Notes: generated from the letters alone by a model not told the origin. 64,000 bases of DNA from Micromonospora sp. WMMD1082 (GCF_029626175.1 NZ_JARUBM010000002.1:1240001-1304000); one strand, 5' to 3'; positions 9,542 through 20,015 are shown, counted from the stretch's first letter. Numbers and translations are program-made.

Positions 9542-10429
9542 TCAGTGCCAGGGGCCGAAGGCGCGTTCGCCGGTGGTGGAGATGGCGGCGCAGAGATCGT
9601 CGAGGTCGGCGCCGGTGATGGCGGCCAGGGCCCGGACGGTCAGCGGGATCAGGTACGAGGCGTTGGGGCGACCCCGGTGCGGGACGGGGGTGAGGAACGG
9701 CGCGTCGGTCTCCACCAGGATCTGGTCGAGCGGGGTCAGCGCGGCGGCCTCGCGCAGCGCCCCGGCACTGGCGAAGGTGACGGTGCCGGCGAAGCTGAGC
9801 AGGTAGCCCCGCCGGACGCAGTCCCGGGCGAACTCGGCGTCGCCGGAGAAGCAGTGCAGCACCACCGTCTCCGGTGCGCCCTCGTCGTCCAGGATGCGCA
9901 GCACGTCGGCGTGCGCGTCCCGGTCGTGGATGACCAGGGTCCTGCCGTACCGCTTGGCGATGGCGATGTGCGCGCGGAAGCTCTCCTCCTGCGCGGCGCG
10001 GCCCGCGTCCCCGGTGCGGTAGAAGTCCATCCCGGTCTCGCCGACGCCACGGACCCGGTCGTGGCCGGCCAGCGCCTCGATGTCGCGCAGCGCCGAGTCG
10101 AGGTCGGCCAGCCGGGGGGCCTCGTTGGGGTGCAGCGCCACCGTGGCCACCACCGCCGGGTGCCGGCCGGCCACCTCGGCGCCCCAGCGGGAGGACTCGA
10201 CGTCCACTCCGACCTGCACCAGCCGGTCCACCCCCACCGCCGTGGCGACGTCGATGGCCGCCGTGACCGGGTCGGCGGCGGCGCTGCCGCCCGGCGCGCC
10301 GGCCTCGTTGACCGTGATGTCGAGGTGGGTGTGACTGTCCAACACCGGCCGGGGCAGCGGCTCGGGCGCGGGTGGGAACTCTCCGGCGCGGCGGGCGCGC
10401 TGGCTGCGGTGCTCGGTCGGCTCGCTCAT
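9542..10429 (-). CDS. tatD: TatD-family metal-dependent DNase
   Basis: Metal-dependent hydrolase of the TatD/YcfH family, 295 residues. Visible metal ligands are DSHTHLD near residue 31 (H-x-H), GVGETGMDFYR near 124 (Glu ligand), the VIHDRDAH histidine region, VVLHCFSGD and the terminal LVETDAPFLTP aspartate. Known members act as 3'-5' exonucleases or D-aminoacyl-tRNA-like hydrolases. The N-terminal 25 residues are extra and polar. It is upstream of rsmA on the same strand, a common actinobacterial arrangement. Confidence 0.94.
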   Translation of the reverse strand: MSEPTEHRSQRARRAGEFPPAPEPLPRPVLDSHTHLDITVNEAGAPGGSAAADPVTAAIDVATAVGVDRLVQVGVDVESSRWGAEVAGRHPAVVATVALHPNEAPRLADLDSALRDIEALAGHDRVRGVGETGMDFYRTGDAGRAAQEESFRAHIAIAKRYGRTLVIHDRDAHADVLRILDDEGAPETVVLHCFSGDAEFARDCVRRGYLLSFAGTVTFASAGALREAAALTPLDQILVETDAPFLTPVPHRGRPNASYLIPLTVRALAAITGADLDDLCAAISTTGERAFGPWH

Positions 10430-10594
10430 CAGTCGACAGCATCACACACCGACCTGATCCACCCGGCCGCCACCCGCAGTTCACCTCGACTACGCCCGGC
10501 ACACCTACCGTCGCCGGGTGGACATGAGCGAGCGGACCGTCCGGCACAGCGGCCCGGCGTCGCGCGCCGTCGGTGGACGAGGAGGGCCGGCGGC

Positions 10595-11842
10595 GTGAGC
10601 GTCACTCCCCGGGCCGAGGGCACCGCGCCGGAACTCACCGGCCTGCGGGTGGCGTACGGCGGCGCGGTCTATCCGGCCGAGGAGATCGCCCGGGGCGCGG
10701 CGTACGAGTTGTTCAGCGCCGACGAGGTGGCCGGGTTCGAGTGGATGCCCCGGCCGAACTCGGCGCTGCCGTGGCGACGGTTCGTGCACGTCACCGAGGT
10801 CACCGCCGTGCACGGGGCGACCGGACCGGTCGAGGATCCGGAGGCACCGTTGCTGGTGCCGTTGCATCGTGAGCGGGGCTGGTCGGAGGTGCACCGACTG
10901 GCCCAGCAGCCGGCCGCCGCCGACGATCCGCTGGTCACCGCGGTGCGCGCCTCGGCCGGCGTACGACGTGGCACGCGGATGATGAAGATCCTCTCCCCCC
11001 GGCAGCTCGCCGGGTACGTGCGGGGCTGGCTGCCGCACGGGTTCTGCTACCGGGAACACGACGTGGCGCACCTGCGCACCCCGGCGACCACCACCGTGCT
11101 GCGTACCGACGGCGGGGGTGGCCGGGACGGGGTGGACGTGACGTACGCGCTGCGCTGGCGCGCCGCCGACCCGGGCGACTACGACGTGCCGGCCGGCGCG
11201 GCGTACCGGGGGCTGGCCGCGCTGGGCGCCCGGGACCGGTTGGGGCCGGCGGTGCTGGGCACCGGTTTCACGCCGAGCAACCACCACCTGATCCCCGAGT
11301 TCGTCACCCGGGACTTCGCCGACCTGCCGATGCCGGCGAACGCCACCCTGCTGGCGTACCCGGCGGAGGGTCTGGAGGTGGTGCTCTACGCCTACCAGGC
11401 CGAGCAACGCGGCTGGCTGCGGATGGTCGGGCCGCAGTGGCGGCACCTGCTCGCCGCGGTGCCGGGTCTGTCGCCGGACCAGGAGTACGTGCCGACCGGG
11501 GAGGCGCCGCGGTCGACCCGGCTGGTGGGCACGTACGCGGGCGGGGAGTACGAGGCAGTGGCCGACCTGCCCGGCGACTTCCGGGTGCTGGCGTTGACCC
11601 GGGCCGCCCGCTACCCGGTCGACGGGGTGAGCCGGCGGTTGCGCCTCGCCTCCTGGCGGGGAGTGCCGTGCCTGGTGCTGCGGGAGGAGGCGGGCTGGCT
11701 GCGCGTGCGGTTGCGGCACCCGGATCCGGACGCGGTCGTCATCACCGGGGCACAGTGCCACGAACGGGGCGTCTACGAGGCGTGGGCGCCGGGCAGTGAG
11801 GTCACCGACGACCAGGTGGTGGATCACCCGTATCTCCTCTGA
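10595..11842 (+). CDS. Hypothetical protein of about 415 residues
   Basis: Soluble protein that I do not recognise. The start is a GTG at 10595 preceded by GGAGGG; the frame is open far upstream, but that part is antisense to tatD and rsmA. It is rich in W, R and Y and has no signal peptide or membrane segment. Histidines cluster in GFCYREHDVAHLRTP, GFTPSNHHLIPEF and the C-terminal VDHPYLL. The middle and end contain repeated R-V/L-x-L strands, suggesting beta structure. It is divergent from tatD and precedes an alpha/beta hydrolase gene on the same strand after an 89-base gap. Confidence 0.75.
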   Translation: MSVTPRAEGTAPELTGLRVAYGGAVYPAEEIARGAAYELFSADEVAGFEWMPRPNSALPWRRFVHVTEVTAVHGATGPVEDPEAPLLVPLHRERGWSEVHRLAQQPAAADDPLVTAVRASAGVRRGTRMMKILSPRQLAGYVRGWLPHGFCYREHDVAHLRTPATTTVLRTDGGGGRDGVDVTYALRWRAADPGDYDVPAGAAYRGLAALGARDRLGPAVLGTGFTPSNHHLIPEFVTRDFADLPMPANATLLAYPAEGLEVVLYAYQAEQRGWLRMVGPQWRHLLAAVPGLSPDQEYVPTGEAPRSTRLVGTYAGGEYEAVADLPGDFRVLALTRAARYPVDGVSRRLRLASWRGVPCLVLREEAGWLRVRLRHPDPDAVVITGAQCHERGVYEAWAPGSEVTDDQVVDHPYLL

Positions 11843-11931
11843 CCCGGCCCAGAAGCGGGGGTGAGCCGGCCCAGGAATAACGGATGCCAGCCGGGGAAGG
11901 CTCGGTCTCCCACCCTGGACAGGAGGACGAG

Positions 11932-12783
11932 ATGCCCTTCATCACCGTCGGCACGGAGAACTCCGCGCCCATCGACCTGTACTACGAGGACCATGGAGCG
12001 GGTCAACCGATCGTGTTGATCCACGGATTCCCGTTCAACGGGGCGACCTGGGAGAAGGTCTCCGGGCCACTGATCGATGCCGGATACCGGGTGATCACCT
12101 ACGACCGGCGTGGTTTCGGCAACTCGGCCCAGCCCGCGTTCGGGTACGACTACGACACCTTCGCTGCGGATCTCGACGTGTTGATGACCGAACTGGACCT
12201 GCGTAACGCGATCCTGGTCGGGCACTCGATGGGCACCGGCGAGGTGACCCGCTATCTGGGCGCGTACGGCTCGGACCGGGTGGACCGGGCGGTACTGCTG
12301 GCGCCGCTGGCGCCGTACCTGCGGCAGGCGCCGGACAACCCGGAGGGGGTCGAGGCGAGCCAGTTCGAGGGGTTCAAGCAGGCGATCACGCAGGACCGGT
12401 TCGCCTTCCTCACCCAGTTCTGCAACAACTTCTTCAACTATGACGAGAACAAGGGGAAGCTGGTCAGCGAGGAGGCGTACCGGGCGCACTTCGACATCGG
12501 GGCGCGGGCCTCGGCGAGGGGCACGCACGAATGCGTGGACGCCTGGGGCACCGACTTCCGGGCCGATGTGTCGCGGATCGACGTGCCGGTGCTGATCGTG
12601 CAGGGCGACAAGGACAATGTGCTGCCGTACCCGAAGACCGGCCAGCGGCTGCAACCGATGCTCGCCGACAGCCGGCTGGTCACCCTGAAGGGCGCGCCGC
12701 ACGGCACCCCGTGGACCAACGCCGACGAGGTCAACCAGGCGATCATGCAGTTCATCGGCTCCCCGTCCATGGCGCGGGCCTGA
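11932..12783 (+). CDS. Alpha/beta hydrolase (non-haem chloroperoxidase/esterase-like)
   Basis: Soluble hydrolase of 283 residues; the ATG follows AGGAGGACG. The fold landmarks are the oxyanion segment LIHGFPFNG, the nucleophile elbow GHSMG near residue 100, the acid strand VLIVQGDKDNVLP and the catalytic histidine in GAPHGTPW. The N-terminal order, with YDRRGFGNS before the elbow, is typical of cofactor-free haloperoxidases and aryl esterases. True halogenation by these proteins is a side activity, so an ester or lactone substrate is more likely. A tandem repeat and a strong terminator follow. Confidence 0.92.
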   Translation: MPFITVGTENSAPIDLYYEDHGAGQPIVLIHGFPFNGATWEKVSGPLIDAGYRVITYDRRGFGNSAQPAFGYDYDTFAADLDVLMTELDLRNAILVGHSMGTGEVTRYLGAYGSDRVDRAVLLAPLAPYLRQAPDNPEGVEASQFEGFKQAITQDRFAFLTQFCNNFFNYDENKGKLVSEEAYRAHFDIGARASARGTHECVDAWGTDFRADVSRIDVPVLIVQGDKDNVLPYPKTGQRLQPMLADSRLVTLKGAPHGTPWTNADEVNQAIMQFIGSPSMARA

Positions 12784-12823
12784 GCCGGATCGGTACGGGC
12801 CTGAGCCGGATCGGTGCGGGCCT
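12782..12823. repeat. Two tandem copies of a 21-base unit
   Basis: The unit GAGCCGGATCGGTACGGGCC plus one T at 12782-12802 is repeated at 12803-12823 with one base changed. It begins inside the stop codon of the hydrolase gene, so it arose by local duplication at the gene end. Confidence 0.75.
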
Positions 12824-12876
12824 GGGCTGGCGCCCGGTGCGGGCGGCTGAGCAGGTCCGCGACGGCGCGACCGCGC

Positions 12877-12913
12877 GACGGGCGCGACCCCGCTACCCGG
12901 GGTCGCGCCCGTC
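12877..12913. terminator. Strong bidirectional terminator before metG end
   Basis: GACGGGCGCGACCCC pairs perfectly with GGGGTCGCGCCCGTC around a seven-base loop. It lies between the convergent hydrolase and metG genes and ends 12 bases from the metG stop. Confidence 0.85.
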
Positions 12914-12925
12914 GAGGACCGACGG

Positions 12926-14728
12926 TCAGCCGGCGAGCCGGGCCAGTTCCTCGTCGACGATCGACGGGTCGAGCTTGCGGAAGACCGGCGTGGGCGCCGC
13001 GAGCGGTCGGCCCGTCGGAAGTGGTACGGACTCCCACCGCGCGCCCTGGGTGTAGTCCCCGGTCAGCACCGGGTACCCGGGCCCGACGTCGAGGTCGGCG
13101 ACCTCCTCGATGACCGGCATCGGGGCGTGCACCCCGGTGCCGCCGAGTAGCTCGTGGATTTTCTGGGCGGAGTGCGGCAGGAACGGGGTGAGCAGCGTGT
13201 TGGCGTCGCTGACCACCTGGAGGGCGACGTGCAGGATGGTGCCCATCCGGGGCTTGTCCGCCTCGTCCTTGAGCTTCCACGGCGCCTGGTCGGAGAGGTA
13301 CCTGTTGGCCTCGGCGACCACCTTCATCGCCTCACCGATGGCCTGCTTCTGCCGGTGTCGGGCGATCAGGTCGCCGACCGTGGCGAAGCCCGCCCGCGCG
13401 GTCGCGAGCAGCGCCTCGTCGGCGTCGGTGAGCCCGTCCGGGCCGACCGGCGGGATCGCGCCGAAGTTCTTCGCCGCCATGGAGACGGACCGGTTGACCA
13501 GGTTCCCCCAGCCGGCGACCAGCTCGTCGTTGTTGCGGCGCAGGAACTCGGCCCAGGTGAAGTCGGTGTCGTTGCTCTCCGGACCGGCCACCGCGATGAA
13601 GTAGCGCAGGGCATCCGCGTCGTACCGCTCCAGGAAGTCCCGGACGTAGATGACCACCCGGCGGGAGGAGGAGAACTTGCGTCCCTCCATGGTCAGGAAC
13701 TCGCTGGAGACCACCTCGGTGGGCAGGTTGAGCCGCCCCAGCCGGCCCGGCTCGCCGTCGTGGCCGCCCTCGCCGGAGTAGCCGGCGAGCAGGGCGGGCC
13801 AGATCACCGAGTGGAAGACGATGTTGTCCTTGCCCATGAAGTAGTAGGCCTGGGCGTCCTTCCCCGCGCCGTCGGCGGACCACCACTTCTGCCAGGCGTC
13901 GGGGTCGCCCGAGCGGCGGGCCCACTCGATGGAGGCGGACAGGTAGCCGATGACCGCGTCGAACCAGACGTAGATCCGCTTGTCGGTGCGGTCGCGCCAG
14001 CCGTCGAGCGGGATCGGCACGCCCCACTCCAGGTCCCGGGTGATGGCCCGGGGCTGGAGGTCGTCGAGCAGGTTCCTCGAGAACCGCAGCACGTTGGGGC
14101 GCCAGCCCTCCCGGGTGTCCAGCCACTGCCGCAGCACGCCGGCCAGGGCCGGCAGGTCGAGGAAGAAGTGCTCGGTCTCGACGAACTTCGGCGTCTCTCC
14201 GTTGATCTTCGACCTGGGGTTGATCAGGTCGATCGGGTCGAGCTGGTTGCCGCAGTTGTCGCACTGGTCACCGCGGGCGCTGTCGTAGCCGCAGATCGGG
14301 CAGGTGCCCTCGATGTACCGGTCGGGCAGGGTCCGACCGGTCGATGGCGAGATCGCCCCCATCGTGGTCTTCGGCACGATGTAACCGTTGCGGTACATCC
14401 CCTCGAACAACTCCTGCACCACCGCGTAGTGGTTGCGGGTGGTGGTGCGGGTGAACAGGTCGTAGGAGAGGCCGAGGCCGTGCAGATCCTCCACGATCAC
14501 CCGGTTGTACCGGTCGGCCAGCTCACGGGGTTTCAGTCCCTCGGCGTCGGCCTGCACCTGGATCGGGGTGCCGTGCTCGTCGGTGCCCGAGACCATGAGC
14601 ACGTCGTGGCCGGCCATTCGCATGTACCGGGCGAAGACGTCGGCGGGAACGCCGAAACCGGAGACGTGGCCGATGTGGCGCGGGCCGTTGGCGTACGGCC
14701 AGGCCACTGCCGCGAGAACGTGACTCAT
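12926..14728 (-). CDS. metG: Methionyl-tRNA synthetase
   Basis: Charges tRNA-Met. The 600-residue class I synthetase starts [20 protein letters not shown], with the HIGH motif at residues 18-21. The zinc knuckle [18 protein letters not shown] near residue 145 has four cysteines. The class I signature loop appears as KFSSSR (normally KMSKS). The anticodon-binding helical domain with NFVNRS-like [10 protein letters not shown] follows, and there is no C-terminal tRNA-binding domain, as in other actinobacteria. The frame is open far upstream of the ATG, but that region is antisense to another gene. Confidence 0.97.
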   Translation of the reverse strand: MSHVLAAVAWPYANGPRHIGHVSGFGVPADVFARYMRMAGHDVLMVSGTDEHGTPIQVQADAEGLKPRELADRYNRVIVEDLHGLGLSYDLFTRTTTRNHYAVVQELFEGMYRNGYIVPKTTMGAISPSTGRTLPDRYIEGTCPICGYDSARGDQCDNCGNQLDPIDLINPRSKINGETPKFVETEHFFLDLPALAGVLRQWLDTREGWRPNVLRFSRNLLDDLQPRAITRDLEWGVPIPLDGWRDRTDKRIYVWFDAVIGYLSASIEWARRSGDPDAWQKWWSADGAGKDAQAYYFMGKDNIVFHSVIWPALLAGYSGEGGHDGEPGRLGRLNLPTEVVSSEFLTMEGRKFSSSRRVVIYVRDFLERYDADALRYFIAVAGPESNDTDFTWAEFLRRNNDELVAGWGNLVNRSVSMAAKNFGAIPPVGPDGLTDADEALLATARAGFATVGDLIARHRQKQAIGEAMKVVAEANRYLSDQAPWKLKDEADKPRMGTILHVALQVVSDANTLLTPFLPHSAQKIHELLGGTGVHAPMPVIEEVADLDVGPGYPVLTGDYTQGARWESVPLPTGRPLAAPTPVFRKLDPSIVDEELARLAG

Positions 14729-14878
14729 GGGCAGAAAGCCTAGTGACCCCTGCGCGGTGACCGCGAACCAATAGGGCACCCCGGTCGGCGAGGTGGTCCG
14801 ATTACCGTCGACCGCTAGTCCGATTTGTCGCCGACACGCTGTCTGAGCTGCCAGACCAGCCACCCTCACCGGTGTCCA

Positions 14879-15838
14879 ATGAAGCGCGTGACTGGCAGCC
14901 GAGCCGCCCGAGACCACTCCGACGGCCTCCCCACCGAGACCCGGCCGGACCCGGCGTCGCGCATCCAGGCGGTGGCGCCGCAGCCCCGCACGGTGCCCCC
15001 GGCGACGCCGGACAGCGCGGCGCCGGCGCCCCCGGACGGCACGGCGCCGCCCGCGCCCGACCGCGCCGACGCGGCCACCGTCGAGCTGGAGCGGAGCGTC
15101 GTCGAGGTGGAGCCGACCACCGGCGCGCCGGTGGACCTGCTGCCGCGCCGGGTACCGGTCCGGCCGCCCGGACGCCGGGGCCGCTGGGGCCGGTCCCGCG
15201 ACGACGGTACGCCCGACGAGGACACGTTCTGGGCGCCGATCGAGGAGGTGCACTGGGACGGCACACCGGTGCGGCAGGAGGCACCCGGCAGCCCGTGGTG
15301 GCGGCGGATCTGGCCGCAGCGCCGTCGCCGGGAACGGAGCATCCACCCACCGGATCCGCTGCCGGGGCTCTCCGCGCTGGTCGGGTTGAGCCTGGCGGCG
15401 GCCTTCTTCTCGTGGGTCAGTGCCGGCCCGTTCTGGCTCGCGGTCGGGCACGCCACCACGGGCGCCGTGGTCGTGACCGGGTGCACCGGCGACGGCCTGA
15501 CCCAGCGGTGCCGGGGCATCTTCACGGCCACCGACGAGACGTTCCGGACCCACGGCGTACGGGTCAGCGGGGTGCCCGGTGACCGGACCGCACCCGGTTC
15601 GGCCCTGCCCGCCCGGGTGACCGGACCGGACGGCACCGTCGCGTACGCCGGCCGGGGGTTCGGTGCCCACCTGCGGTGGCTGCTCGGGCTGCTGGGGGTC
15701 CTCGGCTGCGCGGCGGGCATCGTCCGGTGGACCGGCGCGGCACGGCTGCCCGACGAGGGCGAGCGGCGTTGGGCGATCGCCGCCTCGCTGGCCAGCCCGT
15801 TGCTGATCACCCTCGGCTTCCTGATCGCCGCGTACTGA
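14879..15838 (+). CDS. Membrane protein with a long Pro/Ala-rich cytoplasmic N-terminus
   Basis: Unrecognised protein of about 319 residues; the ATG at 14879 and a GTG three codons later are both possible. The first 150 residues are disordered and rich in proline, alanine and charged residues. They are followed by a helix ([16 protein letters not shown]), an outward loop containing two cysteines ([12 protein letters not shown]) that could form a disulfide, and two more C-terminal helices. It is divergent from metG. No enzymatic motif is visible. Confidence 0.7.
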   Translation: MKRVTGSRAARDHSDGLPTETRPDPASRIQAVAPQPRTVPPATPDSAAPAPPDGTAPPAPDRADAATVELERSVVEVEPTTGAPVDLLPRRVPVRPPGRRGRWGRSRDDGTPDEDTFWAPIEEVHWDGTPVRQEAPGSPWWRRIWPQRRRRERSIHPPDPLPGLSALVGLSLAAAFFSWVSAGPFWLAVGHATTGAVVVTGCTGDGLTQRCRGIFTATDETFRTHGVRVSGVPGDRTAPGSALPARVTGPDGTVAYAGRGFGAHLRWLLGLLGVLGCAAGIVRWTGAARLPDEGERRWAIAASLASPLLITLGFLIAAY

Positions 15839-15894
15839 GTCCCGCGGGCGCCCCGAGCGCCGCGGGCTACCGGGCACCTCGGCAGGGACGCGCC

Positions 15895-16746
15895 CTACGA
15901 CTGGTGCACGAGGGCGTAGACGTCGCGCCGGCGCAGCCCGTGGGCGGTCGCGACGTCGGTGATCGCGTCCCGTCGACTCCGGCCCGCCGCCTCCCGCTCG
16001 GCGACGGCGGTGCGCAGCGCGTCATCGTCCGGGCGGGTCGCGGGCGTCGCGGGGGCACCGGCCACCACGAGGGTGATCTCACCGCGCGGGTCGCCCTCGG
16101 CGGCCCACCGGGCCAGTTCCCCGAGCGGGCGGCGTAGCACCTCTTCGTACGTCTTGGTCAGCTCGCGGCAGAGCGCGGCGGGCCGGTCCGCGCCGAACGC
16201 GTCGGCCAGGTCGGCCAGCGCGGCGGCGACCCGGTGCGGCGCCTCGAAGAGGACCAGCGTCCGGTCCTCGGCGGCCAACGACCGTAGCCGGGCCCGGCGG
16301 GCGCCGGGGCTGCGCGGCAGGAACCCTTCGAAGCAGAACCGGTCGCAGGGCAGCCCGGACAGCGCCAGGGCGGTGGTGACGGCGCTGGGACCGGGTGCGG
16401 CGGTGACCGGTACGCCGGCGTCCAGGGCCGCCCGGACCAGGCGATAGCCGGGGTCGGAGACGCTCGGCATCCCGCCGTCGGTGACCAGCGCGACGACGTA
16501 CCCCGCCGCGAGCACGTCGACCAGTTCGGGGGTGCGCCGTTCCTCGTTGCCCTCGAAGTAGGAGACGATCCGGCCGGGGATCGTCACGTCGAGATCCCGG
16601 GCGAGCCGGCTCAGCCGCCGGGTGTCCTCGGCGGCGACCACGTCGGCGGCGGCCAGCACGTCGCGGAGCCGGGTGGAGGCGTCGGCGGGGTTGCCGAGCG
16701 GCGCGCCGAGCAGAACCAGGCGGCCAGTTTCGGACGTTTCACCCAC
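15895..16746 (-). CDS. rsmI: 16S rRNA (cytidine1402-2'-O)-methyltransferase
   Basis: Methylates the ribose of C1402 in the ribosomal P site. It is an SAM-dependent enzyme of the tetrapyrrole-methylase fold, with [18 protein letters not shown] at the N-terminus, [21 protein letters not shown], the glycine loop [14 protein letters not shown] and [17 protein letters not shown]. The GTG at 16746 is preferred because AAGGAG lies nine bases upstream; an ATG at 16764 would start before that site. It is divergent from the protein mannosyltransferase gene, an arrangement common in actinobacteria. Confidence 0.94.
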   Translation of the reverse strand: MGETSETGRLVLLGAPLGNPADASTRLRDVLAAADVVAAEDTRRLSRLARDLDVTIPGRIVSYFEGNEERRTPELVDVLAAGYVVALVTDGGMPSVSDPGYRLVRAALDAGVPVTAAPGPSAVTTALALSGLPCDRFCFEGFLPRSPGARRARLRSLAAEDRTLVLFEAPHRVAAALADLADAFGADRPAALCRELTKTYEEVLRRPLGELARWAAEGDPRGEITLVVAGAPATPATRPDDDALRTAVAEREAAGRSRRDAITDVATAHGLRRRDVYALVHQS

Positions 16747-16830
16747 GGGCACGCGCTCCTTCATCGACGGTCGTACCGGATTGGGGGACGATGGGCGCCA
16801 CCGACCCCCTCCGCAGCCTACGATCGCCGG

Positions 16831-18522
16831 GTGACGAGTGCGTCGACAGCACAGAGCGCGGAGCCGGATCAGCCGGCGTCGGAACAGGCGGCGACCACGG
16901 CCACCTCCACTGAGCAGGCGGCCGGTGGTGTATCGGCGACGGTCCGCCGCCGGCTGGCCACGGTCGAGGCCGGGCTGGACGCCCGTTCGTGGCTGGCCAC
17001 GGCGGTGGTGGTGGCGATCGCGGCGGTCCTCCGGTTCGCCAATCTCAGCCACCCACCCGGCAAGATCTTTGACGAGATCTACTACGCCCGGGACGCCTGG
17101 GGCCTGATCGACAAGGGCGTGGAGTGGAACTACAAGGACGGCGGCCCGTCGTACGTGGTCCACCCGCCGCTCGGCAAGTGGCTGATCGGCCTCGGCGAAT
17201 GGGCCTTCGGCTACTCCGACGCCGAGCACGGCATCTCGGTGCCCGGGCAGCTGTTCACCACCGCACCGGAGTTCGGCTGGCGCTTCTCGGCGGCGCTGAT
17301 CGGCACCCTGTCGGTGCTGCTGCTGGTCCGCATCGGCCGCCGGATGTTCCACTCCACGGTGCTCGGCTGCGCCGCCGGCCTGCTGCTCGCGGTCGACGGC
17401 TTCCACCTGGTGCTCTCCCGCACCGCGCTGCTCGACATCTTCCTGCTCTTCTTCGTGCTGGCCGCCTTCGGCGCGCTGGTGCTCGACCGGGACGCGACCC
17501 GCCGACGCTGGGCCCGGGCGCTGGAGGCCGGGTTGGATCCGGCCGCCCGGGGGCGCGCCGGCCGCCCGCCGGCGGGCTGGCGGAACTGGCCCTGGTGGCG
17601 ACTGGCGACCGGGGTGCTGCTCGGCTGCGCCTTCGCGGTGAAGTGGAGCGCGCTGTTCTTCGTGCCGGTCTTCGCGCTGCTGATGTTCCTCTGGGACGTC
17701 GGCGCCCGCCGCTCGGCGGGGGTGCCCCGGCCGTGGCGGGGCACGCTGCTCGACGGGTTGCCGTGGATGGTGCTCGCCGGCCTGCTGATGGCGGTCACCT
17801 ACGTCGCGACCTGGTCCGGCTGGCTGCTCAGCCAGGAGGGCTACTACCGGGTCGCCGAGCGCTACCCGGACGCCGGGCTCAGCGACACGCCGGTGGTCGG
17901 TGCCCTGTGGAACCTGGTGCAGTACCACCAGGCCGCGCTGGGCTTCCACGGCCAGCTCGACGATCCCCACAAGTACCAGTCGTGGCCGTGGCAGTGGCTG
18001 CTGCTCGGCCGGCCGGTGGCGTTCCACTGGACCGGCGACGGTCCCTGCGGGGCCGCGAGCTGTGCCGAAGAGGTGCTGTTGCTGGGCACCCCGCTGCTGT
18101 GGTGGTCGTTCCTGCCCGCGCTGGTGGCGCTGGTCTGGCTCGGCCTGGCCCGGCGGGACTGGCGGGCCGGCACCATCCTGCTCGGCGCGGGGGCGGGGCT
18201 GCTGCCCTGGTTCTGGTTCGCCCTCGACGGCCGGACGATGTTCTCCTTCTACGCCGCGCCCGCGCTGCCGTTCCTCGTGCTCGCCGTGGTCTACGTGCTG
18301 GGTGCGATCGCCTCGCCGGCCGGGCCGAGCGGCAGTCGACCGGTCGGTGGCGCCGACGAGGAGGCGAGCCGTGACCGGCGGCTGGTCGGCGGGGTGATAG
18401 CCGGCGCGTACGTGGTGCTCGTCGTGCTCTGTTTCGCGTACTTCTATCCGATCTTCGTAGGCGGGTCGCTGCCGTACGAGGACTGGTCGGCGCGGATGTG
18501 GCTGAACGGTCGCTGGATCTGA
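16831..18522 (+). CDS. pmt: Protein O-mannosyltransferase (PMT family)
   Basis: Transfers mannose from polyprenyl-phosphomannose to secreted proteins as they cross the membrane. The 563-residue protein starts at a GTG and has about ten membrane helices. The first external loop has the catalytic acidic motif in KIFDEIYYARDA near residue 74 and PPLGKWLIGLGEW near 111, both typical of PMT. The C-terminal part has the WWSFLPAL and FSFYAAPALPF segments seen in bacterial homologues. Divergent rsmI lies 84 bases upstream. A strong terminator follows. Confidence 0.94.
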   Translation: MTSASTAQSAEPDQPASEQAATTATSTEQAAGGVSATVRRRLATVEAGLDARSWLATAVVVAIAAVLRFANLSHPPGKIFDEIYYARDAWGLIDKGVEWNYKDGGPSYVVHPPLGKWLIGLGEWAFGYSDAEHGISVPGQLFTTAPEFGWRFSAALIGTLSVLLLVRIGRRMFHSTVLGCAAGLLLAVDGFHLVLSRTALLDIFLLFFVLAAFGALVLDRDATRRRWARALEAGLDPAARGRAGRPPAGWRNWPWWRLATGVLLGCAFAVKWSALFFVPVFALLMFLWDVGARRSAGVPRPWRGTLLDGLPWMVLAGLLMAVTYVATWSGWLLSQEGYYRVAERYPDAGLSDTPVVGALWNLVQYHQAALGFHGQLDDPHKYQSWPWQWLLLGRPVAFHWTGDGPCGAASCAEEVLLLGTPLLWWSFLPALVALVWLGLARRDWRAGTILLGAGAGLLPWFWFALDGRTMFSFYAAPALPFLVLAVVYVLGAIASPAGPSGSRPVGGADEEASRDRRLVGGVIAGAYVVLVVLCFAYFYPIFVGGSLPYEDWSARMWLNGRWI

Positions 18523-18528
18523 CACGGG

Positions 18529-18564
18529 CGAAGGGCCCGCACGCCGAGGCGTGCGGGCCCTTCG
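18529..18564 (+). terminator. Terminator of the mannosyltransferase gene
   Basis: A 16-base-pair perfect stem (CGAAGGGCCCGCACGC and complement) with a four-base loop starts six bases after the stop codon. A second, weaker hairpin pairing GCGCCCC-ATCGCC arms follows at about 18,571-18,623. Confidence 0.88.
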
Positions 18565-18788
18565 TCACAGATTAGGACGCGCCCCGATCGCCTGCCACGG
18601 GGGAAGCGGGCGATTGGGGCGCGCACCAGCAGCTTAACCACCCACGACCAGAGGCACAACGGGGCGGCGTGGGTCAGATTTCCGACGGACACCGAATTCG
18701 GCAGGAATTCTCGCCGGCGGCCACCGCTGAGTGACTTCACCCGGACGCTGCGCTGTATCGAGACCTGTCCGGAGAAGTCGACCGGCGA

Positions 18789-19094
18789 TCAGGACGGTCT
18801 GCGGCGGCGGGGCAGCCAGCCGAAGAACCGGTCCTGCAACGACGTCGATCCTCCGGCGTGCAGATCCTCGGCGGCGGCGGCGAGGCAGGCGCCCAGGTAG
18901 ACACTGAGCATCGCCCGGTCCGCGCCGTACTCGGTCAACAGCTGATCGCGTTTCGGCTGGCAGGGCCAGTCGGCGCCGCAGGTGCCACACGTCCAGTCCG
19001 GCGTCACCGGGGCGTGCTCGCCCGCCTGCGTCAGTGGTGCGATCCCGCCCACCTCGGCCACCGTGCCACCTGAGCGATCCGCCACACCCGTCAT
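18789..19094 (-). CDS. Small cysteine-motif protein, unknown function
   Basis: Protein of 101 residues, started at the ATG at 19094 behind a GGGAG site. A central WTCGTCGADWPC motif has three cysteines, of the kind seen in many small actinomycete proteins with a possible zinc-binding knuckle. The C-terminal half is a predicted amphipathic helix ending in a very basic tail (RRRRPS). It is divergent from the phosphopantetheinyl transferase gene. I cannot assign a function. Confidence 0.65.
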   Translation of the reverse strand: MTGVADRSGGTVAEVGGIAPLTQAGEHAPVTPDWTCGTCGADWPCQPKRDQLLTEYGADRAMLSVYLGACLAAAAEDLHAGGSTSLQDRFFGWLPRRRRPS

Positions 19095-19322
19095 CGCGCT
19101 CCCTTCCGCCTCACGCGGGACGGCGGGTGGGCACCCGCCGTCGGTCGATACATGCTCGTGCACACCTGCCGCGTCCGGGGACACGGCGGCGTTACGCCAT
19201 TGCGGTACGTTGACCAACCATGGCCGCCGCGACCCGCCGTACGCATTGCATCAACCCAGGGCATCCATCGTCGCCGGTCGACGGTACCGGTACCGCTGAC
19301 CGAAAGTACCGGGCAGCCGGAG

Positions 19323-19979
19323 ATGCGTGACCTGCTTCCGCCCGCCGTCGCGGTGGCCGTGGCGGAGCCGGCCGACTGGTCCGGGCAGTTGCTCGCCGAG
19401 GAGGCCGCCTGCCTCGGGGAGCGCGCGGTGGCCAGCCGCCGGCGCGACTTCACCGCCGGCCGGGTGTGTGCCCGGCGCGCCATGGCCGCGCTCGGCCTGC
19501 CACCGGTCGCCGTACCGGCCGCCGCCGACCGTTCACCGGTCTGGCCGGCGGGCACGGTGGGCACCATCACGCACACCCGCGACTACTGCGCCGCCGCCGT
19601 CGCCCACCGCGACGAGCTTCGGTCGGTCGGCATGGACGCCGAGGGGCACAAGGAACTCAGTGCGGGGGTACGCCGCCTGATCTGCCTGCCGGAGGAGGAG
19701 GCGCAGTGCGCGCGGCTGCCACCGGGCATCTTCTGGCCGACGGTGATCTTCAGCGCGAAGGAGACCGTCTACAAGGTCTGGCACCCGATCGTCGGCAGTT
19801 GGCTGGACTTCCACGATGCGCTGGTACACCTCGACCCCGACGCCGGGACGTTCACCGCCCGGATCGCGCCGGCCCGGATCGCCGCCGCCTCGGACGCCCA
19901 CCCGCCGGCCCTGGTGACCGGCCGCTTCGCGGTGGATGCCGACCTCGTACGCACCGCCGCCACGCTCGCCGCCCGGTGA
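19323..19979 (+). CDS. 4'-phosphopantetheinyl transferase (EntD/Sfp-type)
   Basis: Moves phosphopantetheine from CoA to carrier-protein serines. The 218-residue protein has the family sequence order: MRDLLPPAVAVA, FTAGRVCARRAMAALG near residue 50, TITHTRDYCAAAVA near 87, SVGMDAEGHKEL with the magnesium-binding aspartate near 108 and FSAKETVYKVWHP near 144. The ATG at 19323 matches the usual N-terminus of EntD-like enzymes; upstream sequence in frame is less protein-like. It lies 9 kb from the PksE gene end. PksE carries its own phosphopantetheinyl transferase domain, so this enzyme probably serves other carrier proteins. Confidence 0.92.
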   Translation: MRDLLPPAVAVAVAEPADWSGQLLAEEAACLGERAVASRRRDFTAGRVCARRAMAALGLPPVAVPAAADRSPVWPAGTVGTITHTRDYCAAAVAHRDELRSVGMDAEGHKELSAGVRRLICLPEEEAQCARLPPGIFWPTVIFSAKETVYKVWHPIVGSWLDFHDALVHLDPDAGTFTARIAPARIAAASDAHPPALVTGRFAVDADLVRTAATLAAR

Positions 19980-20015
19980 GTACGCCGGACAACCATCAAA
20001 CCGGCAGCATATTCA

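Noticed and set aside
12926..15877. Very long metG frame with a 380-codon N-terminal extension.
   Set aside because: The extension is antisense to the neighbouring membrane-protein gene; MetRS starts at [16 protein letters not shown] with HIGH at the expected place.
15895..18525. A long minus-strand frame running through the mannosyltransferase gene.
   Set aside because: Only the first part (rsmI) has a known domain; the rest is antisense to a clear PMT gene.
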